Made by a program: the position numbers and the translations under genes. The notes beneath the pieces are model-generated. The model ran no database searches. It was not told where the DNA came from and saw nothing but the letters and a program-made list of their open reading frames with translations. A stretch of 64,000 nucleotides of DNA, from positions 1,137,501 to 1,201,500 of the forward strand of contig NC_064043.1 in the NCBI RefSeq assembly GCF_932526225.1, given 5' to 3'. Position 1 is the stretch's first letter. Each line of letters starts with the position of its first letter. Source of the DNA: Nematostella vectensis. Its lineage: Eukaryota > Cnidaria > Anthozoa > Actiniaria > Edwardsiidae. Shown here in pieces: positions 1 through 13,080 of the stretch.

Positions 1-638
1 AGACTAACGTGGCATTGCTGAAGGGAATTGTAATGAAAATTACTTTTAATACTATTGGTATCGTAAACTATCCCAAGCAAAGTCACCATCGGACTGGAGG
101 TTAAATTCGGGAAAAGCTTCAGGGTTACATTCGGGAATTTGTTTTACGAGTGTAACCTCCAAAAGGTTACAATCGATAATTTTTTTTCCAAATGTAAATT
201 CCAAAAAGTAACATTAGGAAAAATAAAACAGTATACTCGGAAAAATAGGTATATAAATCTATCGAGCGCTATGCTCTATGTTAGAATCTACTTAATCAAG
301 TTATCCAAGGAATCTAGTTAGTTCTTGTGTGCATAAAATTGTACAGGATCCTGAACAAAGCATGAGCACATCAAAGATGCTGAGAGTACATAAAAATGTC
401 CCTATACCTTCTTTTTATGTCATGACAAACCAAGAACAGTATAATTAAGTATCGATATTAAAAAAAAAAATAAAAAAAAAAATAGGCTACCAGCGGGAAT
501 CGAACCCGGGTCGCTGCGTTAGTAGTCAAGTGCCCGCAACGAAAGACTAACGTGGCATTGCTGAAGGGAATTGTAATGAAAATTACTTTTAATACTATTG
601 GTATCGTAAACTATCCCAAGCAAAGTCACCATCGGACT

Positions 639-703
639 GGAGGTTACATTCGGGAAAAGCTTCAGGGTTACATTCGGGAATTTGTTTTACGAGTGTAACC
701 TCC
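639..703. repeat. Inverted repeat GGAGGTTACA / TGTAACCTCC within monomer
   Basis: A perfect 10-bp inverted repeat has arms at 639-648 and 694-703, with 45 bp between them. The interval contains two direct copies of TTACATTCGGGAA (644-656 and 668-680, 24 bp apart). A second perfect 10-bp inverted pair, TTACATTCGG (668-677) and CCGAATGTAA (732-741), overlaps it. The arrangement recurs in most monomers; copies with TTAAATT in place of TTACATT weaken the first arm. It could form alternative hairpins in single-stranded DNA or RNA. Confidence 0.85.
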
Positions 704-2636
704 AAAAGGTTACAATCGATAATTTTTTTTTCCGAATGTAAATTCCAAAAAGTAACATTAGGAAAACTAAAACAGTATACTCGGAAAAATAGGTATATCA
801 ATCTATCGAGCGCTATGCTCTATGTTAGAATCTACTTAATCAAGTTATCCAAGGAATCTAGTTAGTTCTTGTGTGCATAAAATATGTACAGGATCCTGAA
901 CAAAGCATCACATCAAAGATGCTGAGAGTACATAAAAATGTCCCTATACCTTCTTTTTATGTCATGACAAACCAAGAACAGTATAATTAAGTATCGATAT
1001 TTAAAAAAAAAAAAAAAAAAAAATAGGCTATCAGCGGGAATCGAACCCGGGTCGCTGCGTTAGTAGTCAAGTGACCGCAACGAAAGACTAACGTGGCATT
1101 GCTGAAGGGAATTGTAATGAAAATTACGTTTAATACTATTGGTATCGTAAACTATCCCAAGAAAAGTCACCATCGGACTGGAGGTTACATTCGGGAAAAG
1201 CTTCAGGGTTACATTCGGGAATTTGTTTTACGAGTGTAACCTCCAAAAAGGTTACAATCGATAATTTCTTTTTCCGAATGTAAATTCCAAAAAGTAACAT
1301 TAGGAAAACTAAAACAGTATACTCGGAAAAATAGGTATATCAATCTATCGAGCGCTATGCTCTATGTTAGAATCTACTTAATCAAGTTATCCAAGGAATC
1401 TAGTTAGTTCTTGTGTGCATAAAATATGTACAGGATCCTGAACAAAGCATCACATCAAAGATGCTGAGAGTACATAAAAATGTCCCTATACCTTCTTTTT
1501 ATGTCATGACACACCAAGAACAGTATAATTAAGTATCGATATTTAAAAAAAAAATAAAGAAAAAAAATAGGCTATCAGCGGGAATCGAACCCGGGTCGCT
1601 GCGTTAGTAGTCAAGTGCCTGCAACAAAAGACTAACGTGGCATTGCTGAAGGGAATTGTAATGAAAATTACGTTTAATACTATTGGTATCGTAAACTATC
1701 CCAAGAAAAGTCACCATCGGACAGGAGGTTACATTCGGGAAAAGCTTCAGGGTTACATTCGGGAATGTGTTTTACGATTGTAACCTCCAAAAGGTTACAA
1801 TCGATAGTTTTTTTTTTCCGAATGTAAATTCCAAAAAGTAACATTAGGAAAAATAAAACAGTATACTCGGAAAAAAAAGGTATATCAATCTATCGAGCGC
1901 TATGCTCTATGTTAGAATCTACTTAATCAAGTTATCCAAGGAATCTAGTTAGTTCTTGTGTGCATAAAATATGTACAGGATCCTGAACAAGGCATGAGCA
2001 CAATAAAGATTCTGAGAGTACATAAAAATGTCCCTATACCTTCTTTTTATGTCATGACACACCAAGAACAGTATAATTAAGTATCGATATTAAAAAAAAA
2101 TAAAGAAAAAAAACATAGTCTATCAGCGGGAATAAAACCCGGGTCGCTGCGTTAGTAGTCAAGTGCCCGCAACGAAAGACTAACGTGGCATTGCTGAAGG
2201 GAATTGTAATGAAAATTACTTTTAATACTATTGGTATCGTAAACTATCCCAAGCAAAGTCACCATCGGACTGGAGGTTAAATTCGGGAAAAGCTTCAGGG
2301 TTACATTCGGGAATTTGTTTTACGAGTGTAACCTCCAAAAGGTTACAATCGATAATTTTTTTTCCGAATGTAAATTCCAAAAAGTAACATTAGGAAAAAT
2401 AAAACAGTATACTCGGAAAAATAGGTATATCAATCTATCGAGCGCTATGCTCTATGTTAGAATCTACTTAATCAAGTTATCCAAGGAATCTAGTTAGTTC
2501 TTGTGTGCATAAAATTGTACAGGATCCTGAACAAAGCATGAGCACATCAAAGATGCTGAGAGTACATAAAAATGTCCCTATACCTTCTTTTTATGTCATG
2601 ACAAACCAAGAACAGTATAATTAAGTATCGATATTT

Positions 2637-2660
2637 AAAAAAAAAAATAAAAAAAAAATA
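2637..2660 (-). terminator. T-rich run downstream of the tRNA-like module (candidate Pol III terminator)
   Basis: The poly-A tract on the plus strand is a T-run on the minus strand, beginning within about four bases of the tRNA-like 3' end. Four or more T residues terminate Pol III, so a transcript started at the module would end at once. The tract varies in length between copies and is often interrupted by T or G (ATAAAGA). It recurs in every monomer. Confidence 0.5.
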
Positions 2661-2732
2661 GGCTATCAGCGGGAATCGAACCCGGGTCGCTGCGTTAGTA
2701 GTCAAGTGCCCGCAACGAAAGACTAACGTGGC
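2661..2732 (-). pseudogene. tRNA-like module (tRNA-derived, decayed), one per monomer
   Basis: Read on the minus strand, the segment ends with a T-arm (CCGGG, loop TTCGATT, CCCGC) and an acceptor-like 3' end TGATAGCC. The T-stem has four of five pairs. A seven-base anticodon-position loop, CTACTAA, would give ACT. The TTAGTCTTTCG stretch sits where a D-arm and A box should be. The layout and 72-nt length fit a tRNA. The anticodon stem scarcely pairs, the acceptor pairs at only about three of seven positions, and the A box is weak, so a working tRNA is unlikely. Equivalent modules recur about every 545 bp, for example 485-556 and 1026-1097. I infer descent from a tRNA or tRNA-derived SINE; chance resemblance is less likely given the exact B box and the overall spacing. 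Confidence 0.7.
2672..2682 (-). promoter_or_regulatory. RNA polymerase III B box (TFIIIC site), one per monomer
   Basis: The minus strand reads GGTTCGATTCC, an exact match to the B-box consensus GGTTCGANTCC. Most monomers in both blocks keep it. Some copies carry GGTTCTATTCC or another change, and copies near 35,391, 36,481 and 38,118 have GGTTCGAATCC, also a consensus match. The B box is the main TFIIIC contact in tRNA genes. Whether it is bound here is unknown. Confidence 0.75.
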
Positions 2733-3239
2733 ATTGCTGAAGGGAATTGTAATGAAAATTACTTTTAATACTATTGGTATCGTAAACTATCCCAAGCAAA
2801 GTCACCATCGGACTGGAGGTTAAATTCGGGAAAAGCTTCAGGGTTACATTCGGGAATTTGTTTTACGAGTGTAACCTCCAAAAGGTTACAATCGATAATT
2901 TTTTTTCCGAATGTAAATTCCAAAAAGTAACATTAGGAAAAATAAAACAGTATACTCGGAAAAATAGGTATATCAATCTATCGAGCGCTATGCTCTATGT
3001 TAGAATCTACTTAATCAAGTTATCCAAGGAATCTAGTTAGTTCTTGTGTGCATAAAATTGTACAGGATCCTGAACAAAGCATGAGCACATCAAAGATGCT
3101 GAGAGTACATAAAAATGTCCCTATACCTTCTTTTTATGTCATGACAAACCAAGAACAGTATAATTAAGTATCGATATTTAAAAAAAAAAATAAAAAAAAA
3201 AATAGGCTATCAGCGGGAATCGAACCCGGGTCGCTGCGT

Positions 3240-6200
3240 TAGTAGTCAAGTGCCCGCAACGAAAGACTAACGTGGCATTGCTGAAGGGAATTGTAATGAA
3301 AATTACGTTTAATACTATTGGTATCGTAAACTATCCCAAGAAAAGTCACCATCGGACTGGAGGTTACATTCGGGAAAAGCTTCAGGGTTACATTCGGGAA
3401 TTTGTTTTACGAGTGTAACCTCCAAAAGGTTACAATCGATAATTTTTTTTCCGAATGTAAATTCCAAAAAGTAACATTAGGAAAACTAAAACAGTATACT
3501 CGGAAAAATAGGTATATCAATCTATCGAGCGCTATGCTCTATGTTAGAATCTACTTAATCAAGTTATCCAAGGAATCTAGTTAGTTCTTGTGTGCATAAA
3601 ATATGTACAGGATCCTGAACAAAGCATCACATCAAAGATGCTGAGAGTACATAAAAATGTCCCTATACCTTCTTTTTATGTCATGACACACCAAAAACAG
3701 TATAATTAAGTATCGATATTTAAAAAAAAAAATAAAGAAAAAAAAATAGGCTATCAGCGGGAATCGAACCCGGGTCGCTGCGTTAGTAGTCAAGTGCCTG
3801 CAACGAAAGACTAACGTGGCATTGCTGAAGGGAATTGTAATGAAAATTACGTTTAATACTATTGGTATCGTAAACTATCCCAAGAAAAGTCACCATCGGA
3901 CAGGAGGTTACATTCGGGAAAAGCTTCAGGGTTACATTCGGGAATTTGTTTTACGATTGTAACCTCCAAAAGGTTACAATCGATAGTTTTTTTTTTTTTC
4001 GAATGTAAATTCCAAAAAGTAACATTAGGAAAAATAAAACAGTATACTCGGAAAAAAAGGTATATCAATCTATCGAGCGCTATGCTCTATGTTAGAATCT
4101 ACTTTATCAAGTTATCCAAGGAATCTAGTTTGGTTCTTGTGTGCATAAAATTGTACAGGATCCTGAACAAAGCATGAGCACATCAAAGATGCTGAGAGTA
4201 CATAAAAATGTCCCTATACCTTCTTTTTATGTCATGACAAACCAAGAACAGTATAATTAAGTATCGATATTTAAAAAAAAAAAATAAAAAAAAAAATAGG
4301 CTATAAGCGGGAATCGAACCCGGGTAGCTGCGTTAGGAGTCAAGTGCCCGCAACGAAAGACTAACGTGGCATTGCTGAAGGGAATTGTAATGAAAATTAC
4401 TTTTAATACTATTGGTATCGTAAACTATCCAAAGCAAAGTCACCATCGGACTGGAGGTTACATTCGGGAAAAGCTTCAGGGTTACATTCGGGAATTTGTT
4501 TTACGAGTGTAACCTCCAAAAGGTTACAATCGATAATTTTTTTCCGAATGTAAATTCCAAAAAGTAACATTAGGAAAAATAAAACAGTATACTCGGAAAA
4601 AAAGGTATATCAATCTATCGAGCGCTATGCTCTATGTTAGAATCTACTTAATCAAGTTATCCAAGGAATCTAGTTAGTTCTTGTGTGCGTAAAATATGTA
4701 CAGGATCCTGAACAAAGCATGAGCACATCAAAGATGCTGAGAGTACATAAAAATGTCCCTATACCTTCTTTTTATGTCATGACACACCAAGAACAGTATA
4801 ATTAAGTATCGATATTTAAAAAAAAAAATAAAGAAAAAAAAACATAGGCTATCAGCGTGAATCGAACCCGGGTCGCTGCGTTAGTAGTCAAGTGCCCGCA
4901 ACGAAAGACTAACGTGGCATTGCTGAAGGGAATTGTAATGAAAATTACTTTTAATACTATTGGTATCGTAAACTATCCCAAGCAAAGTCACCATCGGACT
5001 GGAGGTTACATTCGGGAAAAGCTTCAGGGTTACATTCGGGAATTCGTTTTACGATTGTAACCTCCAAAAGGTTACAATCGATAATTTTTTTTCCGAATGT
5101 AAATTCCAAAATGTAACATTAGGAAAAATAAAACAGTACACTCGGAAAAATAGGTATATCAATCTATCGAGCGCTATGCTCTATGTTAGAATCTACTTAA
5201 TCAAGTTTTCCAAGGAATCTAGTTAGTTCTTGTGTGCATAAAACTGTACAGGATCCTGAACAAAGCATGAGCACATCAAAGATGCTGAGAGTACATAAAA
5301 ATGTCCCTATACCTTCTTTTTATGTCATGACAAACCAAGAACAGTATTATTAAGTATCGATATTTAAAAAAAAAAATAAAGAAAAAAAAATAGGCTATCA
5401 GCGGGAATCGAACCCGGGTCGCTGCGTTAGTAGTCAAGTGCCTGCAACAAAAGACTAACGTGGCATTGCTGAAGGGAATTGTAATGAAAATTACGTTCAA
5501 TACTATTGGTATCGTAAACTATCCCAAGAAAAGTCACCATCGGACAGGAGGTTACATTCGGGAAAAGCTTCAGGGTTACATTCGGGAATGTGTTTTACGA
5601 TTGTAACCTCCAAAAGGTTACAATCGATAGTTTTTTTTCCGAATGTAAATTCCAAAAAGTAACATTAGGAAAAATAAAACAGTATACTCGGAAAAAAAAG
5701 GTATATCAATCTATCGAGCGCTATGCTCTATGTTAGAATCTACTTAATCAAGTTATCCAAGGAATCTAGTTAGTTCTTGTGTGCATAAAATATGTACAGG
5801 ATCCTGAACAAGGCATGAGCACATCAAAGATGCTGAGAGTACATAAAAATGTCCCTATACCTTCTTTTTATGTCATGACACACCAAGAACAGTATAATTA
5901 AGTATCGATATTAAAAAAAAATAAAGAAAAAAAACATAGTCTATCCGCGGGAATAGAACCCGGGTCGCTGCGTTAGTAGTCAAGTGCCCGCAACGAAAGA
6001 CTAACGTGGCATTGCTGAAGGGAATTGTAATGAAAATTACTTTTAATACTATTGGTATCGTAAACTATCCCAAGCAAAGTCACCATCGGACTGGAGGTTA
6101 AATTTGGGAAAAGCTTCAGGGTTACATTCGGGAATTCGTTTTACGATTGTAACCTCCAAAAGGTTACAATCGATAATTTTTTTTCCGAATGTAAATTCCA

Positions 6201-9200
6201 AAATGTAACATTAGGAAAAATAAAACAGTATACTCGGAAAAATAGGTATATCAATCTATCGAGCGCTATGCTCTATGTTAGAATCTACTTAATCAAGTTT
6301 TCCAAGGAATCTAGTTAGTTCTTGTGTGCATAAAACCGTACAGGATCCTGAACAAAGCATGAGCACATCAAAGATGCTGAGAGTACATAAAAATGTCCCT
6401 ATACCTTCTTTTTATGTCATGACAAACCAAGAACAGTATTATTAAGTATCGATATTTAAAAAAAAAAATAAAGAAAAAAAAATAGGCTATCAGCGGGAAT
6501 CGAACCCGGGTCGCTGCGTTAGTAGTCAAGTGCCTGCAACAAAAGACTAACGTGGCATTGCTGAAGGGAATTGTAATGAAAATTACGTTCAATACTATTG
6601 GTATCGTAAACTATCCCAAGAAAAGTCACCATCGGACAGGAGGTTACATTCGGGAAAAGCTTCAGGGTTACATTCGGGAATGTGTTTTACGATTGTAACC
6701 TCCAAAAGGTTACAATCGATAGTTTTTTTTCCGAATGTAAATTCCAAAAAGTAACATTAGGAAAAATAAAACAGTATACTCGGAAAAAAAAGGTATATCA
6801 ATCTATCGAGCGCTATGCTCTATGTTAGAATCTACTTAATCAAGTTATCCAAGGAATCTAGTTAGTTCTTGTGTGCATAAAATATGTACAGGATCCTGAA
6901 CAAGGCATGAGCACATCAAAGATGCTGAGAGTACATAAAAATGTCCCTATACCTTCTTTTTATGTCATGACACACCAAGAACAGTATAATTAAGTATCGA
7001 TTTTAAAAAAAAATAAAGAAAAAAAACATAGTCTATCAGCGGGAATAGAACCCGGGTCGCTGCGTTAGTAGTCAAGTGCCCGCAACGAAAGACTAACGTG
7101 GCATTGCTGAAGGGAATTGTAATGAAAATTACTTTTAATACTATTGGTATCGTAAACTATCCCAAGCAAAGTCACCATCGGACTGGAGGTTAAATTCGGG
7201 AAAAGCTTCAGGGTTACATTCGGGAATTTGTTTTACGAGTGTAACCTCCAAAAGGTTACAATCGATAATTTTTTTTCCGAATGTAAATTCCAAAAAGTAA
7301 CATTAGGAAAAATAAAACAGTATACTCGGAAAAATAGGTATATCAATCTATCGAGCGCTATGCTCTATGTTAGAATCTACTTAATCAAGTTATCCAAGGA
7401 ATCTAGTTAGTTCTTGTGTGCATAAAATTGTACAGGATCCTGAACAAAGCATGAGCACATCAAAGATGCTGAGAGTACATAAAAATGTCCCTATACCTTC
7501 TTTTTATGTCATGACAAACCAAGAACAGTATAATTAAGTATCGATATTTAAAAAAAAAAATAAAAAAAAAAATAGGCTATCAGCGGGAATCGAACCCGGG
7601 TCGCTGCGTTAGTAGTCAAGTGCCCGCAACGAAAGACTAACGTGGCATTGCTGAAGGGAATTGTAATGAAAATTACTTTTAATACTATTGGTATCGTAAA
7701 CTATCCCAAGCAAAGTCACCATCGGACTGGAGGTTACATTCGGGAAAAGCTTCAGGGTTACATTCGGGAATTTGTTTTACGAGTGTAACCTCCAAAAGGT
7801 TACAATCGATAATTTTTTTTCCGAATGTAAATTCCAAAAAGTAACATTAGGAAAAATAAAACAGTATACTCGGAAAAATAGGTATATCAATCTATCGAGC
7901 GCTATGCTCTATGTTAGAATCTACTTAATCAAGTTATCCAAGGAATCTAGTTAGTTCTTGTGTGCATAAAATTGTACAGGATCCTGAACAAAGCATGAGC
8001 ACATCAAAGATGCTGAGAGTACATAAAAATGTCCCTATACCTTCTTTTTATGTCATGACAAACCAAGAACAGTATAATTAAGTATCGATATTTAAAAAAA
8101 AAAAAAAAAAAAAAATAGGCTATCAGCGGGAATCGAACCCGGGTCGCTGCGTTAGTAGTCAAGTGCCCGCAACGAAAGACTAACGTGGCATTGCTGAAGG
8201 GTATTGTAATGCAAATTACGTTTAATACTATTGGTATCGTAAACTATCCCAAGAAAAGTCACCATCGGACTGGAGGTTACATTCGGGAAAAGCTTCAGGG
8301 TTACATTCGGGAATTTGTTTTACGAGTGTAACCTCCAAAAGGTTACAATCGATAATTTTTTTTTCCGAATGTAAATTCCAAAAAGTAACATTAGGAAAAC
8401 TAAAACAGTATACTCGGAAAAATAGGTATATCAATCTATCGAGCGCTATGCTCTATGTTAGAATCTACTTAATCAAGTTATCCAAGGAATCTAGTTAGTT
8501 CTTGTGTGCATAAAATATGTACAGGATCCTGAACAAAGCATCACATCAAAGATGCTGAGAGTACATAAAAATGTCCCTATACCTTCTTTTTATGTCATGA
8601 CACACCAAGAACAGTATAATTAAGTATCGATATTTAAAAAAAAAATAAAGAAAAAAAATAGGCTATCAGCGGGAATCGAACCCGGGTCGCTGCGTTAGTA
8701 GTCAAGTGCCTGCAACAAAAGACTAACGTGGCATTGCTGAAGGGAATTGTGATGAAAATTACGTTTAATACTATTGGTATCGTAAACTATCCCAAGCAAA
8801 GTCACCATCGGACTGGAGGTTACATTCGGGAAAAGCTTCAGGGTTACATTCGGGAATTTGTTTTACGAGTGTAACCTCCAAAAGGTTACAATCGATAGTT
8901 TTTTTTCCGAATGTAAATTCCAAAAAGTAACATTAGGAAAAATAAAACAGTATACTCGGAAAAAAAAGGTATATCAATCTATCGAGCGCTATGCTCTATG
9001 TTAGAATCTACTTAATCAAGTTATCCAAGGAATCTAGTTAGTTCTTGTGCGCATAAAATATGTACAGGATCCTGAACAAGGCATGAGCACATCAAAGATG
9101 CTGAGAGTACATAAAAATGTCCCTATACCTTCTTTTTATGTCATGACACACCAAGAACAGTATAATTAAGTATCGATATTAAAAAAAAATAAAGAAAAAA

Positions 9201-12200
9201 AACATAGTCTATCAGCGGGAATAGAACCCGGGTCGCTGCGTTAGTAGTCAAGTGCCCGCAACGAAAGACTAACGTGGCATTGCTGAAGGGAATTGTAATG
9301 AAAATTACTTTTAATACTATTGGTATCGTAAACTATCCCAAGCAAAGTCACCATCGGACTGGAGGTTAAATTCGGGAAAAGCTTCAGGGTTACATTCGGG
9401 AATTTGTTTTACGAGTGTAACCTCCAAAAGGTTACAATCGATAATTTTTTTTCCGAATGTAAATTCCAAAAAGTAACATTAGGAAAAATAAAACAGTATA
9501 CTCGGAAAAATAGGTATATCAATCTATCGAGCGCTATGCTCTATGTTAGAATCTACTTAATCAAGTTATCCAAGGAATATAGTTAGTTCTTGTGTGCATA
9601 AAATTGTACAGGATCCTGAACAAAGCATGAGCACATCAAAGATGCTGAGAGTACATAAAAATGTCCCTATACCTTCTTTTTATGTCATGACAAACCAAGA
9701 ACAGTATAATTAAGTATCGATATTTAAAAAAAAAAAATAAAAAAAAAAAATAGGCTATCAGCGGGAATCGAACCCGGGTCGCTGCGTTAGTAGTCAAGTG
9801 CCCGCAACGAAAGACTAACGTGGCATTGCTGAAGGGAATTGTAATGAAAATTACTTTTAATACTATTGGTATCGTAAACTATCCCAAGCAAAGTCACCAT
9901 CGGACTGGAGGTTACATTCGGGAAAAGCTTCAGGGTTACATTCGGGAATTTGTTTTACGAGTGTAACCTCCAAAAGGTTACAATCGATAATTTTTTTTTC
10001 CGAATGTAAATTCCAAAAAGTAACATTAGGAAAAATAAAACAGTATACTCGGAAAAATAGGTATATCAATCTATCGAGCGCTATGCTCTATGTTAGAATC
10101 TACTTAATCAAGTTATCCAAGGAATCTAGTTAGTTCTTGTGTGCATAAAATTGTACAGGATCCTGAACAAAGCATGAGCACATCAAAGATGCTGAGAGTA
10201 CATAAAAATGTCCCTATACCTTCTTTTTATGTCATGACAAACCAAGAACAGTATAATTAAGTATCGATATTTAAAAAAAAAAAAAAAAAAAAATAAGCTA
10301 TCAGCGGGAATCGAACCCGGGTCGCTGCGTTAGTAGTCAAGTGCCCGCAACGAAAGACTAACGTGGCATTGCTGAAGGGAATTGTAATGAAAATTACGTT
10401 TAATACTATTGGTATCGTAAACTATCCCAAGAAAAGTCACCATCGGACTGGAGGTTACATTCGGGAAAAGCTTCAGGGTTACATTCGGGAATTTGTTTTA
10501 CGAGTGTAACCTCCAAAAGGTTACAATCGATAATTTTTTTTTCCGAATGTAAATTCCAAAAAGTAACATTAGGAAAACTAAAACAGTATACTCGGAAAAA
10601 TAGGTATATCAATCTATCGAGCGCTATGCTCTATGTTAGAATCTACTTAATCAAGTTATCCAAGGAATCTAGTTAGTTCTTGTGTGCATAAAATATGTAC
10701 AGGATCCTGAACAAAGCATCACATCAAAGATGCTGAGAGTACATAAAAATGTCCCTATACCTTCTTTTTATGTCATGACACACCAAGAACAGTATAATTA
10801 AGTATCGATATTTAAAAAAAAAATAAAGAAAAAAAATAGGCTATCAGCGGGAATCGAACCCGGGTCGCTGCGTTAGTAGTCAAGTGCCTGCAACAAAAGA
10901 CTAACGTGGCATTGCTGAAGGGAATTGTAATGCAAATTACGTTTAATACTATTGGTATCGTAAACTATCCCAAGCAAAGTCACCATCGGACTGGAGGTTA
11001 CATTCGGGAAAAGCTTCAGGGTTACATTCGGGAATTTGTTTTACGAGTGTAACCTCCAAAAGGTTACAATCGATAGTTTTTTTTCCGAATGTAAATTCCA
11101 AAAAGTAACATTAGGAAAAATAAAACAGTATACTCGGAAAAAAAAGGTATATCAATCTATCGAGCGCTATGCTCTATGTTAAAATCTACTTAATCAAGTT
11201 ATCCAAGGAATCTAGTTAGTTCTTGTGTGCATAAAATATGTACAGGATCCTGAACAAGGCATGAGCACATCAAAGATGCTGAGAGTACATAAAAATGTCC
11301 CTATACCTTCTTTTTATGTCATGACACACCAAGAACAGTATAATTAAGTATCGATATTAAAAAAAAATAAAGAAAAAAAACATAGTCTATCAGCGGGAAT
11401 AGAACCCGGGTCGCTGCGTTAGTAGTCAAGTGCCCGCAACGAAAGACTAACGTGGCATTGCTGAAGGGAATTGTAATGAAAATTACGTTTAATACTATTG
11501 GTATCGTAAACTATCCCAAGCAAAGTCACCATCGGACTGGAGGTTACATTCGGGAAAAGCTTCAGGGTTACATTCGGGAATTTGTTTTACGAGTGTAACC
11601 TCCAAAAGGTTACAATCGATAGTTTTTTTTTCCGAATGTAAATTCCAAAAAGTAACATTAGGAAAAATAAAACAGTATACTCGGAAAAAAAAGGTATATC
11701 AATCTATCGAGCGCTATGCTCTATGTTAGAATCTACTTAATCAAGTTATCCAAGAAATCTAGTTAGTTCTTGTGTGCATAAAATATGTACAGGATCCTGA
11801 ACAAGGCATGAGCACATCAAAGATGCTGAGAGTACATAAAAATGTCCCTATACCTTCTTTTTATGTCATGACACACCAAGAACAGTATAATTAAGTATCG
11901 ATATTAAAAAAAAATAAAGAAAAAAAACATAGTCTATCAGCGGGAATAGAACCCGGGTCGCTGCGTTAGTAGTCAAGTGCCCGCAACGAAAGACTAACGT
12001 GGCATTGCTGAAGGGAATTGTAATGAAAATTACTTTTAATACTATTGGTATCGTAAACTATCCCAAGCAAAGTCACCATCGGACTGGAGGTTAAATTCGG
12101 GAAAAGCTTCAGGGTTACATTCGGGAATTTGTTTTACGAGTGTAACCTCCAAAAGGTTACAATCGATAATTTTTTTTCCGAATGTAAATTCCAAAAAGTA

Positions 12201-13080
12201 ACATTAGGAAAAATAAAACAGTATACTCGGAAAAATAGGTATATCAATCTATCGAGCGCTATGCTCTATGTTAGAATCTACTTAATCAAGTTATCCAAGG
12301 AATCTAGTTAGTTCTTGTGTGCATAAAATTGTACAGGATCCTGAACAAAGCATGAGCACATCAAAGATGCTGAGAGTACATAAAAATGTCCCTATACCTT
12401 CTTTTTATGTCATGACAAACCAAGAACAGTATAATTAAGTATCGATATTTAAAAAAAAAAAATAAAAAAAAAAAATAGGCTATCAGCGGGAATCGAACCC
12501 GGGTCGCTGCGTTAGTAGTCAAGTGCCCGCAACGAAAGACTAACGTGGCATTGCTGAAGGGAATTGTAATGAAAATTACTTTTAATACTATTGGTATCGT
12601 AAACTATCCCAAGCAAAGTCACCATCGGACTGGAGGTTACATTCGGGAAAAGCTTCAGGGTTACATTCGGGAATTTGTTTTACGAGTGTAACCTCCAAAA
12701 GGTTACAATCGATAATTTTTTTTTCCGAATGTAAATTCCAAAAAGTAACATTAGGAAAAATAAAACAGTATACTCGGAAAAATAGGTATATCAATCTATC
12801 GAGCGCTATGCTCTATGTTAGAATCTACTTAATCAAGTTATCCAAGGAATCTAGTTAGTTCTTGTGTGCATAAAATTGTACAGGATCCTGAACAAAGCAT
12901 GAGCACATCAAAGATGCTGAGAGTACATAAAAATGTCCCTATACCTTCTTTTTATGTCATGACAAACCAAGAACAGTATAATTAAGTATCGATATTTAAA
13001 AAAAAAAAAAAAAAAAAATAGGCTATCAGCGGGAATCGAACCCGGGTCGCTGCGTTAGTAGTCAAGTGCCCGCAACGAAA
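3240..13080. repeat. Higher-order block A (~9.8 kb, 18 monomers)
   Basis: This block matches 14,687-24,528 monomer for monomer at a spacing of 11,447-11,448 bp (21 monomers). Private variants shared by both copies include GGGTAGCTGCGTTAGGAG (4,320s and 15,770s), GTGTGCGTAAAAT (4,680s and 16,130s), CTATCCGCGGG (5,940s and 17,390s), TTGTGATGAAAATT (8,750s and 20,200s), TTGTGCGCATAAA (9,047 and 20,497), GGAATATAGTTAG, and GTTAAAATCTAC (11,179 and 22,627). One difference is CAGTACACTC at about 5,135 versus CAGTATACTC in block B. The boundaries are set by where the variant series stops matching and are good to about one monomer. Confidence 0.88.

Larger units (their letters stand above)
2661..3204. 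repeat. Representative satellite monomer (544 bp)
   Basis: One full unit, chosen to begin at the end of the tRNA-like module. It contains the tRNA-like segment (2661-2732, minus strand), the TTACATTCGGGAA-type motif cluster (about 2815-2940), HindIII AAGCTT at 2833-2838, two ATCGAT sites, the GAGCGCTATGCTC short palindrome, the 10-bp palindrome CAGGATCCTG around BamHI 3065-3070, and the poly-A tract before 3201. The start point is arbitrary because the array is continuous. Neighbouring copies appear to differ by only a few per cent. Confidence 0.9.

Noticed and set aside
2661-2732. Functional tRNA gene (anticodon-position ACT, which would be Ser)
   Set aside because: The anticodon stem pairs poorly, only about three of seven acceptor pairs form, the A box is weak, and the long variable arm of a serine tRNA is absent. 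Only the T-arm/B-box part looks intact.
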